Shown: positions 17,880-26,581 of the stretch, piece by piece
Position numbering within the stretch: position 1 is the stretch's first letter
How the letters are laid out: each line of letters starts with the position of its first letter
DNA from: Paenibacillus glacialis
GTDB lineage: Bacteria; Bacillota; Bacilli; Paenibacillales; Paenibacillaceae
DNA: 64,000 bases
NCBI RefSeq assembly: GCF_001637205.1
Contig: NZ_LVJH01000007.1
Span: 310,001-374,000, forward strand
Direction: 5' to 3'
Made by a program: the position numbers and the translations under genes
Notes under the pieces: generated by a model
The model's input: only the letters and a program-made list of their open reading frames with translations
The model's database searches: none
Told to the model about the DNA's origin: nothing

Positions 17880-19331
17880 ATGGGGATCAAGAACGGTTCA
17901 CAATATATGCAACAAATCGATCATTCTAAGCCTGAGGTCTGGTTGCAAGGTCAGAGAATCATGGGAATGTTATCTAATCACAAGGCATTCCGTGGTTTAA
18001 TGTTCACCCAAGCTTCTTTGTATGATATGCAAAATGAACTGGAGTATAAAAACAGAATGACCTATTCCTCTCCAACAACTGGAAATCCAGTTGGACTGTC
18101 TTTTCTACAGCCTACAACAAAGGATGACTTACTTAGACGTCGAGTGATGATGTCATTGTGGGGGGAACGACATCATGGTCTGATGGGACGTTCTCCAGAT
18201 TATATGAATACAGCCCTAATGGCATTTAATACAGCAGCAGACTTGTTGTCAGAGTCCTCACCAGAGTTCACGCATAATCTAAGGAATTATTATGAGTATT
18301 GCCGCGAGAATGATGTGACTATGTCTCATGTATTTGTTCAGCCCCAATCAAGTCGGGTGGTTAAGATGTTAGATGATGGATCTTTTGACACCCAAGCGGC
18401 GAAGATTGTGGATAAGAATAAGGAAGGGATTGTGGTCAATGGAGCGTTTTTATTGGCTACACAAGGGGTAACAGCTGATGAGTTATGGGTTCATCCACCA
18501 GTTACAACCTACCTTCAGGAAACAAATAACCTGAATACATTTGTATTTGCTGTTCCGAATAATTTACCAGGGATGAAATGGATCTGCCGAGAAAGTATGG
18601 TCGGGGGAGATTCTAGCTTTGATTATCCACTAAGTTCACGGTTCGAAGAGATGGATACGTTGATCGTGTTTGATCATGTACTCGTTCCATGGCACCGTGT
18701 GTTTGTGGATGGTAATGACCGTTTATCACAGAAATTGTTCAGCGAGAGTGCATTTCATACACATTCAGCGCATCAAGTGATATGTAGATATATTACGAAA
18801 TCTGAGTTTCTGTTAGGTGTCGTTCTTAATATGGTGGAGTCTCTTGATATCGCAAATCATCCACACATTGTAGAAAAAGTATCTGAGATGATCGTTCATG
18901 TTGAGACGTTAAAATCGTTGTTAATTACCTCAGAGGTCAATGCATCACCTGATCGATGGGGAAGTATGGTCCCAGATCGTAATTCATTATGGACTGCGAA
19001 TGTGTTATTTCCCAAAATATATCCTCGAATGCTGGAGATTATTCAACTTATCGGAGCGAGTGGACTGATCATGATTCCATCGGAGTCTGATTTCAACACA
19101 GAAATTGAACCCTATCTAAGTACTTACTTAGCAGGTAACAATAAAGAGGCTAAGAATAAGGTTCAGTTATTTCGACTTGCATGGGAGCTTAGCTCTAGTG
19201 GTTTCGGAGGTCGGCAGGCACTGTATGAACGATTCTTCTTCGGAGATTCGAATACGGTAAATAGGCGACTATTCCATGGTTATTCTCATAAAGATAAATA
19301 CATGAATCGAGTGAATGATTTCTTAAAATGA
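17880..19331 (+). CDS. 4-hydroxyphenylacetate 3-hydroxylase, oxygenase component (HpaB/YoaI-like)
   Basis: A 483-residue FADH2-dependent monooxygenase, the same length class as B. subtilis YoaI. Family features include WGERHHGLMGRSPDYMN, the flavin-site region around VVNGAFLLATQGVTADELWVHP, and the C-terminal SSGFGGRQALYERFFFGDSN. It would hydroxylate a phenolic substrate using reduced flavin from a separate reductase (HpaC); no reductase gene lies nearby. Its last ~100 bases and trailing hairpin are duplicated, diverged, at 20449-20553. Substrate is inferred from family only. Confidence 0.88.
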   Translation: MGIKNGSQYMQQIDHSKPEVWLQGQRIMGMLSNHKAFRGLMFTQASLYDMQNELEYKNRMTYSSPTTGNPVGLSFLQPTTKDDLLRRRVMMSLWGERHHGLMGRSPDYMNTALMAFNTAADLLSESSPEFTHNLRNYYEYCRENDVTMSHVFVQPQSSRVVKMLDDGSFDTQAAKIVDKNKEGIVVNGAFLLATQGVTADELWVHPPVTTYLQETNNLNTFVFAVPNNLPGMKWICRESMVGGDSSFDYPLSSRFEEMDTLIVFDHVLVPWHRVFVDGNDRLSQKLFSESAFHTHSAHQVICRYITKSEFLLGVVLNMVESLDIANHPHIVEKVSEMIVHVETLKSLLITSEVNASPDRWGSMVPDRNSLWTANVLFPKIYPRMLEIIQLIGASGLIMIPSESDFNTEIEPYLSTYLAGNNKEAKNKVQLFRLAWELSSSGFGGRQALYERFFFGDSNTVNRRLFHGYSHKDKYMNRVNDFLK

Positions 19332-20359
19332 CAGAATGGCAAGCCAAGGAAGGTTGAATTCTCTTGGCTTACCTTGATGATTGATATACCCAAACTTGCC
19401 GGAGGGATCAGATTTCGTCGCAACGCCAACTAATGCAAAACCCTCCTTGAAAGGAAAGGCGCAATTGTATTTCTGATAACCAATGACCAGTGCCCCTTTT
19501 TTATTGATAAACCCAATTTTTCCTTGGCCGTTATACACAATGGCTAATCCTTCACTAAAACTATCAGCGTTATCATACTTAAAAGGAATAACGACCTTTC
19601 CAAATCTATCAACAAATCCCCATTTGCCCTTAGTATTTTGCACGGGTGCCCATCCTTCGGAGAAATCGCCCCCCGATTTATATTGGAAGGGGATGACTTG
19701 TTTACCCGTAGTATCAATATATCCATACAAACCATTGCTGTTCTGAACAAGGGCTATTCCTTCAGAAATCCACGGGAAAAGGTGTACTTATAAGAGATAG
19801 CCAATTCACCAGCTGTATTAATAAAGCCAACTTTATTTCCTAAGGGTGCATACACCACTGCTAGGCCATCGGAGAAATAATAGTCAGAACTATATTTTTG
19901 GTTGAAAGTGGTGACAATTTTCCCAGTCCGATCAATAAAGGCCTCGCTTCTGGAATTGGTCATCGATACATGAGCCAGACCCTCGGAGAAATAACCTGCT
20001 TCTGCATATATGCAAGGAATCGCAAGTTTACCTGTTGTGTTGATGTAACCTATTAAATTTGTTTTTTTATTTCTCACAAGCGCTCGTTGCTCGACAAAAT
20101 CGCTTAAAGGTTCAATTTCGGCTGGAAGCGTAAAGGCCAGATTCCCTTTGGTTTTATAGTACACAAGGGTGCCATTCGACTGTTCAGCGAATAACAAACC
20201 ATCATGGAAGGTTCCATTACTTTGAGGTCGAACATGACTATAGTTCAAAGATGTTTTGGAGACTTCAATGTGTGGCGTGTTGGAAGATGCAAAACTTGTA
20301 CTCGACATTGTAAGTGTAGTACAGAGAGTCAGTATAACTAATCGCAGTTTTCTAATCAT
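19323..20359 (-). pseudogene. WG-repeat secreted protein gene, frameshifted and 3'-altered
   Basis: Two frames together encode one protein. Residues 1-201 (20359 to 19754) comprise a signal peptide and WG repeats such as GYINTTGKLAIP and GFINTAGELAIS. The second frame (to 19323) continues the repeats with YGYIDTTGKQVIPFQY and GFVDRFGKVVIPFKY. At 19766-19768 a run of three A (minus-strand T) should be four: restoring one base turns the premature GFLKE-stop into GFSEGIALVQNSNG. The last ~15 codons read antisense through the hpaB terminator, so the native C-terminus is lost. WG-repeat proteins are beta-rich, role unclear. Alternatives are a sequencing error or phase variation. Confidence 0.75.
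19338..19373. terminator. hairpin after hpaB-like gene
   Basis: GGCAAGCCAAG (19338-19348) pairs with CTTGGCTTACC (19363-19373) with one mismatch. No T run. The same hairpin in diverged form, with a longer 16-bp stem, follows the hpaB remnant at 20449-20553. Confidence 0.55.
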
Positions 20360-20448
20360 TTACATAGCTCCTTATCGGGAATGGAATCATACGACTAATC
20401 CCACTATATACCATTTGGTGTTATCTCATTTGAATTCTTTATTTTTTT

Positions 20449-20553
20449 CATGGTTACTCTTATAAAGATCGATACATGAATGGAGTAAATGATTTCCTGA
20501 AATATCATAATGGCAAGCGAAGAGATGGTCATTTCTCTTTGCTTGCCATGATG
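20449..20553 (+). pseudogene. remnant of a second hpaB 3' end with its terminator hairpin
   Basis: The segment matches 19275-19379 (hpaB end) at about 59 of the first 71 bases. It encodes HGYSYKDRYMNGVNDFLK, against HGYSHKDKYMNRVNDFLK in hpaB. The stop codon is lost here. A 16-bp hairpin (ATGGCAAGC..AAGAGA with its complement) follows, parallel to the hpaB hairpin. It indicates a former tandem hpaB paralogue whose body is gone. Confidence 0.75.
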
Positions 20554-20583
20554 TGTTTGGGGTTTATTTTAGTTATACAGTTA

Positions 20584-20616
20584 TTGACATTTTGATTTTT
20601 ATGACATAAACTGTCA
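20584..20616 (+). promoter_or_regulatory. promoter and candidate operator of the DHA2 efflux gene
   Basis: TTGACA (20584-20589), a 17-base spacer and TAAACT (20607-20612). An inverted repeat TGACA-TAAAC-TGTCA (20602-20616) covers the -10 box. The same TTGACA-N12-TGACATRAAC layout recurs upstream of the TetR gene at 22379. Confidence 0.6.
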
Positions 20617-20666
20617 ATTGGAATTAAATATCAATAAAACGTTAATGTCGAAAGGTGGTAACTTCC

Positions 20667-22196
20667 ATGAATGGTCAATACAATCGAAGATGGTGGGTGT
20701 TGGGCGCACTTGCCATCGGTATACTTGCGGTGGGTTTAGACATGACGATCCTCAATCTGGCTTTACCTATTTTGGCTACCGACATGCAGGCAACGAATGG
20801 AGAACTGCAATGGTTTGCTGATGCGTACAATCTTGTCTTCGCAGCAGCGCTACTTCCTGCTGGATTACTTGGTGATCGGTTAGGACGCAAAAGGATGCTC
20901 ATCGTCGGATTAATTTTATTTGGAGCTGCATCGTTAATATGTGCATATTCGATTTCTCCATGGGAGCTAATAACAGGGCGAGCTTTACTTGGACTTGGAG
21001 CAGCACTTCTGGTGCCTTTATCTATGTCAATCATACCCGTGATGTTTTCTGAAAAGGAAAGACCTAAGGCAATAGGCGTGTGGATGATGGCTAACGCATT
21101 TGGTATTCCGCTCGGCCCAATTGTGGGCGGATGGCTTCTCGATAATTACTGGTGGGGTTCTGTGTTTCTTATTAATATCCCTCTCATTGTTGTCGCTCTA
21201 TTTGCAGTTTCTATCCTTCTGCCGGAGTCTCGAGGTTCGGAGAGTCAAAGGATAGATCTCATCGGAATTCTGACTTCAAGTCTTGGTCTAGTCGGTGTGA
21301 CCTACGGCGTAATCGAAGTGGGGGAGAGAGGCTGGGGGGATACAACAGCAATGACTACAATCATCGCTGGGTTGCTGCTCCTAGTAGTATTTATACTGTG
21401 GGAACGTCGAACTAGTCATCCGCTTATTGATCCCGCTTTGTTTCGTTCGCGAAGTTTCACCTGGGGTACGATATTAGCTACGGTTATCTCCTTTGCTATG
21501 TTTGGGGTGTTGTTTGTAATGCCACAATATTTTCAAGCGGTAGAAGGGGTGAATGCGTTAAGTGCAGGTATGCGGTTATTACCACTCGTAGGGGGGCTAC
21601 TAATTGGATCACAAATATCTGATCTGCTCCAGTCTCGTTTCGGGACCAAGATCACCATTTCACTCGGTTTTTTAGTGCTGGGAATTGCTTTGTCCGTTGG
21701 AGCCAATACGGGAATGAATAGCGGATATGGATTTGCTTCGGTATGGATAACTCTTGTTGGGCTTGGAATTGGGTTCGCACTGCCAGCAGCCATGGATGAG
21801 GCCATGTCCGCACTTTCTGTCGAAACGAGTGGTGTGGGTTCAGCGCTCCTAATGGCCTTGCGTCAGGTTGGAGGAACGATGGGCGTAGCTATCTTGGGCA
21901 CCATACTTAGTACTGGGTATCGCAACAAACTAGATTTACAAGGATTACCTGCGGAAACCGTGGATTCGGTACGACGAAACGTATCAGCTGGTGTAGCTGT
22001 GGCTCGTCAGATCAATTCCACCACATTGATCGATTCGGTGAGGTCCTCTTTTGTTCACGGAATGGGAATCACGTTGTGGGCGTGCGGGGGTGTAGCCGTT
22101 CTAGGTGTTCTGATAACGTTGAGCTTCTTGCAGACGCGGGTAAATCGTAATGAAAATACGGAGTTGGATCAGACGACTACCATTGGGAGTAAGTAG
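20667..22196 (+). CDS. DHA2-family MFS drug efflux transporter (14-helix, SmvA/QacA-like)
   Basis: AAAGGTGG at 20651-20658 supports ATG 20667 (509 residues) over an upstream GTG. Fourteen hydrophobic segments are expected. Motif D1-like LDMTILNLALP in helix 1, the A motif GLLGDRLGRKRML and the antiporter C motif AFGIPLGPIVGGWLLD all mark DHA2 proton-driven exporters of cationic drugs. The TetR gene downstream probably represses it, as both promoters share a composite motif. The real substrate is unknown. Confidence 0.88.
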   Translation: MNGQYNRRWWVLGALAIGILAVGLDMTILNLALPILATDMQATNGELQWFADAYNLVFAAALLPAGLLGDRLGRKRMLIVGLILFGAASLICAYSISPWELITGRALLGLGAALLVPLSMSIIPVMFSEKERPKAIGVWMMANAFGIPLGPIVGGWLLDNYWWGSVFLINIPLIVVALFAVSILLPESRGSESQRIDLIGILTSSLGLVGVTYGVIEVGERGWGDTTAMTTIIAGLLLLVVFILWERRTSHPLIDPALFRSRSFTWGTILATVISFAMFGVLFVMPQYFQAVEGVNALSAGMRLLPLVGGLLIGSQISDLLQSRFGTKITISLGFLVLGIALSVGANTGMNSGYGFASVWITLVGLGIGFALPAAMDEAMSALSVETSGVGSALLMALRQVGGTMGVAILGTILSTGYRNKLDLQGLPAETVDSVRRNVSAGVAVARQINSTTLIDSVRSSFVHGMGITLWACGGVAVLGVLITLSFLQTRVNRNENTELDQTTTIGSK

Positions 22197-22332
22197 TATA
22201 GGGACCCTTGCGTTATTCGTAGCCGGAAGCTTCGCTGGATGGATGAAGGTTATCCACCGGGATTTATAGTCGTGCAAGTGGATCTTTCCTTCTGAATAAT
22301 GGAAAGACGGAAGCAGTTGATCATACCATACC

Positions 22333-22359
22333 AACCGTTCTTTCTAGGAACGGTTTTTT
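22333..22359 (+). terminator. rho-independent terminator after the efflux gene
   Basis: AACCGTTC (22333-22340) pairs with GAACGGTT (22348-22355), followed by a T run. It separates the efflux gene from the tetR-like gene, which therefore needs its own promoter. Confidence 0.85.
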
Positions 22360-22378
22360 CTATGTAGAAATTTATTTA

Positions 22379-22406
22379 TTGACAGATCGATGAAATTGAC
22401 ATGAAC
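22379..22406 (+). promoter_or_regulatory. TetR-linked promoter motif
   Basis: TTGACA (22379-22384), N12, TGACATGAAC (22397-22406) repeats the composite seen at 20584 with identical spacing. A good -10 box is not obvious, so this may be an operator more than a promoter. The remaining ~200-base leader before the tetR-like start shows no gene. Confidence 0.45.
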
Positions 22407-22609
22407 AATTAAATGGAATAAAGTAGCATTATCATGTGGGATATCAAGATTTAATGATAATTCCGGCATAGCAATGAACGCCTTCGATTGTGGATGTTGA
22501 AAGGGTATGTATTTGCACCGGGCAGAATCGAGGGCATTCTCGCATTAAGATAGAAAAGGATTAGATAAATGGAGTCGGAACAATCTAGCAGTAAGGAGTG
22601 AAGAATAAA

Positions 22610-23209
22610 ATGTCAACAGATATCAAACAAAAAATTGGATTGCGTGAGCGCAAAAAGGCAAAGACCATGGCATCCGTTCAAATGCATGCGCTGAGGCTTT
22701 TTCGCGAGCTAGGCTATAACGCAACAACTGTGGAACAAATTGCGGAGGCTGCCGAGATTTCTCCCAGCACCTTTTTTCGTTACTTTTCGAATAAGGAGGA
22801 TGTGATGATAACGGACAACTATGATCCTCTCCTCATCGCTGCATTTGAAGATCAGCCGCCAGAACTGAGTCCACTTCAGGCTGTACGTAACGCGATCATG
22901 TCGGGAATGACTGACATGTCTGCTGAGGAGATGGAGACGATGCGCGAACGCAATCAGCTCATCATGACGGTTCCTGCACTTCGGGCAGCGACTCTAAACA
23001 ACCTGACCCAGACGATGCAACTACTCACGGAGATGGTAGCCAAACGCGTTGGTCTTAAACCGGATGATTTAGCTGTGCGGACATTCGCTGGTGCGATCGT
23101 AGGTGTGAACATCTCAGTGATGTTTTACTATGCGGAGAATCCTGCTGCGGATTTTGCTAAATTGATGGATGAAGCCTTGGCCAAACTGGAGGATGGGTTG
23201 CCACTTTGA
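22610..23209 (+). CDS. TetR/AcrR family transcriptional regulator
   Basis: The ATG at 22610 follows TAAGGAG; the GTG at 22598 is inside the ribosome site. The 199-residue protein has the N-terminal helix-turn-helix (residues ~28-55: NATTVEQIAEAAEISPSTFFRYFSNKED) and an unassigned ligand-binding C-terminal domain. Its position behind a DHA2 pump and the shared promoter motif suggest it senses a pump substrate and represses both units. Confidence 0.9.
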   Translation: MSTDIKQKIGLRERKKAKTMASVQMHALRLFRELGYNATTVEQIAEAAEISPSTFFRYFSNKEDVMITDNYDPLLIAAFEDQPPELSPLQAVRNAIMSGMTDMSAEEMETMRERNQLIMTVPALRAATLNNLTQTMQLLTEMVAKRVGLKPDDLAVRTFAGAIVGVNISVMFYYAENPAADFAKLMDEALAKLEDGLPL

Positions 23210-23319
23210 ACCTGTCTGGGAACTTAGAAGACAATGGCAGGATATGATTTACTTTTAAGAAGAATTAATCAAATGTTTTCCTAGCTACGGTGGCGTGAAA
23301 ATATAAAATTCAAACAATG

Positions 23320-23369
23320 AAGCGGTTTAAAACTCTATGATTTTCGGGGTTTTAGGCTGCTTTTGTTTT
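23320..23369 (+). terminator. terminator after the tetR-like gene
   Basis: A 16-pair stem rich in G-U pairs in RNA: AAGCGGTTTAAAACTC (23320-23335) folds on the strand ending at 23362, with T-rich sequence after it. The remaining 23370-23518 shows no gene. Confidence 0.6.
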
Positions 23370-23518
23370 ATCCATTACCGCATCTAATTTGATCTCTTCA
23401 TGAGTACGATTGAAACCTTTCCCAATTATGGTACGTATCAATTACCAATATTTATGTTCTGCCACAATTGGTTCAGTGGTAAGCTGAATAAGACTACACC
23501 ATTATGGGAGGTATACAT

Positions 23519-24376
23519 TTGAATACTGAGATTAATCCGAATGTGAAAAAGAATGTGAAATGGATGTCAGGTCTAGTTGTTATCATCTTAGTTGTATTGG
23601 TATTGGCGTTTAATGGTTTCTCCACGGTTCAATACGGTCATATTGGACTTTATAAAACGTTCGGGAAATTAAATAATAATACGCTTGAACCTGGAATTCA
23701 TATGAGGCTGCCTTTTGTCCAGTCCATTATTCAAGTAAACACGCAAGTGACTAAGGCTGAGACGGATACCACGGCTTCTTCTAAAGATCTTCAGCCCGTA
23801 TCGACACATGTTGCAGTGAACTATTCGGTTAACAAGGAAGCTGTATATCATTTAATGAACAATATCGGAAGCTCATTCGATGTCATTATTATTAACCCAG
23901 CTATTCAGGAGATTGTAAAAGAAGTGACGGCGAAATATCCAGCTGAAGATTTAATTGCGAAGCGAGATGTTGTAGCAGGTGAGATTAGTGAAAATCTGAC
24001 GAAACGTTTAGCTAAATACGACCTTATCGTAAATGACATTAATATTGTGAATTTCAAATTCTCAGATGCGTTTAATCAATCCATTGAAGCGAAGCAGGTT
24101 GCACAACAACAAGCACTTAAAGCGGAAAACGACCTGAAGCGTATTCAAATTGAAGGTAAGCAGAAGATCGTTCAAGCCCAAGCTGAAGCTGAATCATTAA
24201 AGCTTAAGAAGCTTGAAGTGACACCGGAACTTGTACAACTTAAACAAATTGAAGTCCAGGAAAAAGCCGTCGAGAAATGGAATGGACAATTACCTAGTGT
24301 AACGGGTGGGGCTACGCCGTTCATCGATGTAGATTCTTATAATCAACAGTCAACTAAACCGTCTTCTCAACAGTAA
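23519..24376 (+). CDS. prohibitin/SPFH-domain membrane protein
   Basis: GGGAGGT just ahead of TTG 23519 sets this start (285 residues); the ATG at 23504 lies before the ribosome site. One N-terminal membrane helix (~residues 14-33) is followed by an SPFH domain (VQYGHIGLYKTFGKLNNNTLEPGIHMRLPFVQSI) and a charged coiled coil (~residues 195-245, KQVAQQQALKAENDLKR and AQAEAESLKLKKLE). SPFH proteins oligomerise on membranes and scaffold proteases or lipid domains. Usually such genes are solitary, as here. Confidence 0.88.
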   Translation: MNTEINPNVKKNVKWMSGLVVIILVVLVLAFNGFSTVQYGHIGLYKTFGKLNNNTLEPGIHMRLPFVQSIIQVNTQVTKAETDTTASSKDLQPVSTHVAVNYSVNKEAVYHLMNNIGSSFDVIIINPAIQEIVKEVTAKYPAEDLIAKRDVVAGEISENLTKRLAKYDLIVNDINIVNFKFSDAFNQSIEAKQVAQQQALKAENDLKRIQIEGKQKIVQAQAEAESLKLKKLEVTPELVQLKQIEVQEKAVEKWNGQLPSVTGGATPFIDVDSYNQQSTKPSSQQ

Positions 24377-24450
24377 TCTTTTGACATAATCAAATGTTGA
24401 CCTGCATATTTATGTTATGGGGAACGTCCGGAAATGCAGGAGAGGGAAAT

Positions 24451-24488
24451 CGTCCGAAAGAGCCATCCTTTTAAGATGGAGGCGGACG
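24451..24488 (+). promoter_or_regulatory. leader hairpin enclosing the ribosome site of a tiny ORF
   Basis: CGTCCG (24451-24456) pairs with CGGACG (24483-24488), and inside it CCATC (24463-24467) pairs with GATGG (24475-24479). The GGAGG ribosome site (24478-24482) lies within this structure, four bases before the ATG-proximal side, so translation may be self-limited. Confidence 0.45.
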
Positions 24489-24491
24489 AAT

Positions 24492-24572
24492 ATGACGGTA
24501 GATCAGCTCATTCAACTGCTCGTGCTGATGATTATGATTATGGAGCTCGTGGTCGGAAAAGGGAAATCATAA
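24492..24572 (+). CDS. 26-residue hydrophobic peptide, type I toxin-like candidate
   Basis: ATG 24492 is preceded by GGAGG at nine bases. The product starts MTVDQLIQLLVLMIMIMELV and ends VGKGKS: an acidic N-terminus, one hydrophobic helix and a basic tail. This is the general plan of small membrane toxins and holin-like peptides in Bacillota, but no specific family is recognised. A TTGACA lies upstream at 24383 and a 19-bp perfect hairpin 42 bases downstream ends the transcript. No antisense RNA is demonstrated. Confidence 0.45.
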   Translation: MTVDQLIQLLVLMIMIMELVVGKGKS

Positions 24573-24613
24573 GATAGGCAAATGTGCTTTAATCGAGTGG
24601 TAAGGTTGTATGG

Positions 24614-24657
24614 GAACAGACGAAAGAGCGCCCTATGAGGCGCTCTTTCGTCTGTTC
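24614..24657. terminator. 19-bp perfect hairpin between convergent units
   Basis: GAACAGACGAAAGAGCGCC (24614-24632) pairs perfectly with 24639-24657 around a CTATGA loop. It is placed to stop both the small-peptide transcript and the minus-strand siderophore operon. Confidence 0.75.
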
Positions 24658-24722
24658 AGAGGTAGATCATTGTATTGTTGTATCTATACGTGATCCTAGC
24701 TCTGAAACCATTAATATTAGTG

Positions 24723-25526
24723 TCACTGTTTTTTTCTTAATTTACCTTGTGGCACGATCATCGGTGTACCATAGATTGGATCTGAAATGACTTGGCAATT
24801 CAATCGAAATACAGACTCAATGGTTTCCGGATGAATAACATCCGAGGGACGTCCTTGCGTATATACAGTTCCATCTTGAATGGCTACGATATGGTCTGCA
24901 TAACGACAGGCAAGATTTATATCATGAAGTACCATGACGATCGTACGACCGTCTCGTTCATTTAGCTCATGTAATAAATCTAACACATCAATCTGATGGG
25001 TTAAATCGAGATAAGTGGTCGGTTCATCTAACAATATAATGTCGGTCGCTTGAGCGAGTGTCATCGCAATCCATGCACGCTGTCGTTGACCTCCGGACAA
25101 TGAATCGACAGAACGCTCTGTAAAAGCCTCCATACCTGTCGCATGAATCGCAGCATGTACAGCTTGTTCATCTTCCTTCGACCATTGCTGAAGCCAAGAT
25201 TGATAGGGATATCGGCCTTGCTTCACTAATTGTAGTACGGTTAACCCTTCTGGGGTAACCGGTCCTTGTGGTAGAAGAGAAAGCTGCTTTGCTAACGTTT
25301 TGGATGGCATATTGGAGATATTCGATCCATCTAATTGTATTTCGCCTTGAACGGGTTTTAGTAGACGAGCTAACGAGCGTAACAGCGTCGATTTACCACA
25401 ACCGTTGCTGCCGATAAACACCGTGATTTTTCCTTCAGGTATTTCTAAATTCAAATGATCAAAGATGAAGACTCCACCGTAGGACACAGCCAAGTCTTTG
25501 GCTTCAAGTATGCTCATTAAAGTCAT
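24723..25526 (-). CDS. iron-siderophore ABC transporter ATP-binding protein (FecE/FhuC-like)
   Basis: A 267-residue importer ATPase with Walker A GSNGCGKSTLL (~residues 39-49), signature LSGGQRQRAWIA, Walker B IILLDEPTTYLD and the switch His in VLHDINLACRYAD. The layout matches FecE/FhuC/YusV. It powers uptake of a ferric siderophore through the two permeases encoded just upstream. It is the last gene of the minus-strand operon, 11 bases after the permease stop. Confidence 0.92.
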   Translation of the reverse strand: MTLMSILEAKDLAVSYGGVFIFDHLNLEIPEGKITVFIGSNGCGKSTLLRSLARLLKPVQGEIQLDGSNISNMPSKTLAKQLSLLPQGPVTPEGLTVLQLVKQGRYPYQSWLQQWSKEDEQAVHAAIHATGMEAFTERSVDSLSGGQRQRAWIAMTLAQATDIILLDEPTTYLDLTHQIDVLDLLHELNERDGRTIVMVLHDINLACRYADHIVAIQDGTVYTQGRPSDVIHPETIESVFRLNCQVISDPIYGTPMIVPQGKLRKKQ

Positions 25527-25537
25527 TCCTCCTAGAG

Positions 25538-26581
25538 TTATGCATTTCGGTTACGGTATAGCAAATATAAGAAGAACGGTACACCGATGGCTGCCGTGAA
25601 TACACCTGCAGGTATATCAAGCGGTGCGAAGATCGTACGGGCAATGAGGTCAGAGATAAGTAATATAAGAGCTCCCAACAATGCACTCACAGGTAGCAGT
25701 CCACCAAATGATGAGCCAACAAGCTTACGGGCGATATGAGGCGCCATCAAACCAATGAATGTGATCGCTCCTCCTATAGCCACAGCCGCCCCTGCTAAAG
25801 CGACGCTAAGAAGTAGCAATATAAGTCGATGAAGTTGTACGTTTGCGCCAGCACTTGCCGCTACATCATCTCCGAGCGCCTGAACGTTGACATGTCGAGA
25901 TTGAATCCATGTGAGCGGGAGTAAAATGAGAACCCAAGGCAGTAGGGTGGAAACATCCTTTTCCCAAGACGATCCATAAATGCTACCCGTCATAAATATC
26001 ATCGACTTGTTTGCTAATATGAAGGACCCTGAAATGATAAACATGTACGAAATGGACTTGAAGGCAGCCGACAGTCCTGTCCCAATTAATATCATCCGTA
26101 AGGGTGAGGCTCCGTTCTTCCAAGAAAGTAGATATAGAAGAGCTGTTACAACAAATGCCCCAGCGATAGCTGCTAGGGGAGCCCATTGGATCGAGACTTT
26201 TTCAGATAAAAAGAAAACAAAAAGTACGGTACCAAGCGAAGCTCCTTCTGTAATACCCGTTACATCGGGTGATGCAAGCGGGTTGCGAATAATACCTTGG
26301 AGCACTGCGCCTGCAACGGCTAACGAGGCACCAACAAGCACGGCGATAAGGATGCGTGGAAGTCGGAGCTTCATGATGATGACTTCATTCATGCTACTTC
26401 CCTTACCAGCAATCGATTGAATCACTTCAAGTGGCGATACGTACTTACTACCAATTCCTGTACTAATAACAACTAAAGTAGCGCAAAGAACAAGCAAGGT
26501 AGCTATAATCCACAAAGTTCTTTTCTCAATTAGAAAAGATAACTTGGTCTTGTTCCATCGTAATGGTGTGTATTTGCTCAT
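25538..26581 (-). CDS. FecCD-family siderophore permease (second)
   Basis: A 347-residue permease with about nine or ten helices. FecCD marks include LRLPRILIAVLVGASLAVAGAVLQGIIRNPLASPD and GAITFIGLMAPHIAR (the latter contacts the ATPase), ending in GVPFFLYLLYR. Its start overlaps the stop of the first permease by four bases (ATGA type), so the two are translationally coupled. Confidence 0.92.
   Translation of the reverse strand: MSKYTPLRWNKTKLSFLIEKRTLWIIATLLVLCATLVVISTGIGSKYVSPLEVIQSIAGKGSSMNEVIIMKLRLPRILIAVLVGASLAVAGAVLQGIIRNPLASPDVTGITEGASLGTVLFVFFLSEKVSIQWAPLAAIAGAFVVTALLYLLSWKNGASPLRMILIGTGLSAAFKSISYMFIISGSFILANKSMIFMTGSIYGSSWEKDVSTLLPWVLILLPLTWIQSRHVNVQALGDDVAASAGANVQLHRLILLLLSVALAGAAVAIGGAITFIGLMAPHIARKLVGSSFGGLLPVSALLGALILLISDLIARTIFAPLDIPAGVFTAAIGVPFFLYLLYRNRNA

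Noticed and set aside
24614..24657. Possible insertion-sequence terminal repeat because of a 19-bp perfect inverted repeat
   Set aside because: The arms are separated by six bases only and lie between convergent transcription units, so a terminator explains it.
25980..26420. Plus-strand frame of 146 codons within the second siderophore permease gene
   Set aside because: Antisense to a well-conserved FecCD permease; composition is that of a reversed membrane protein.
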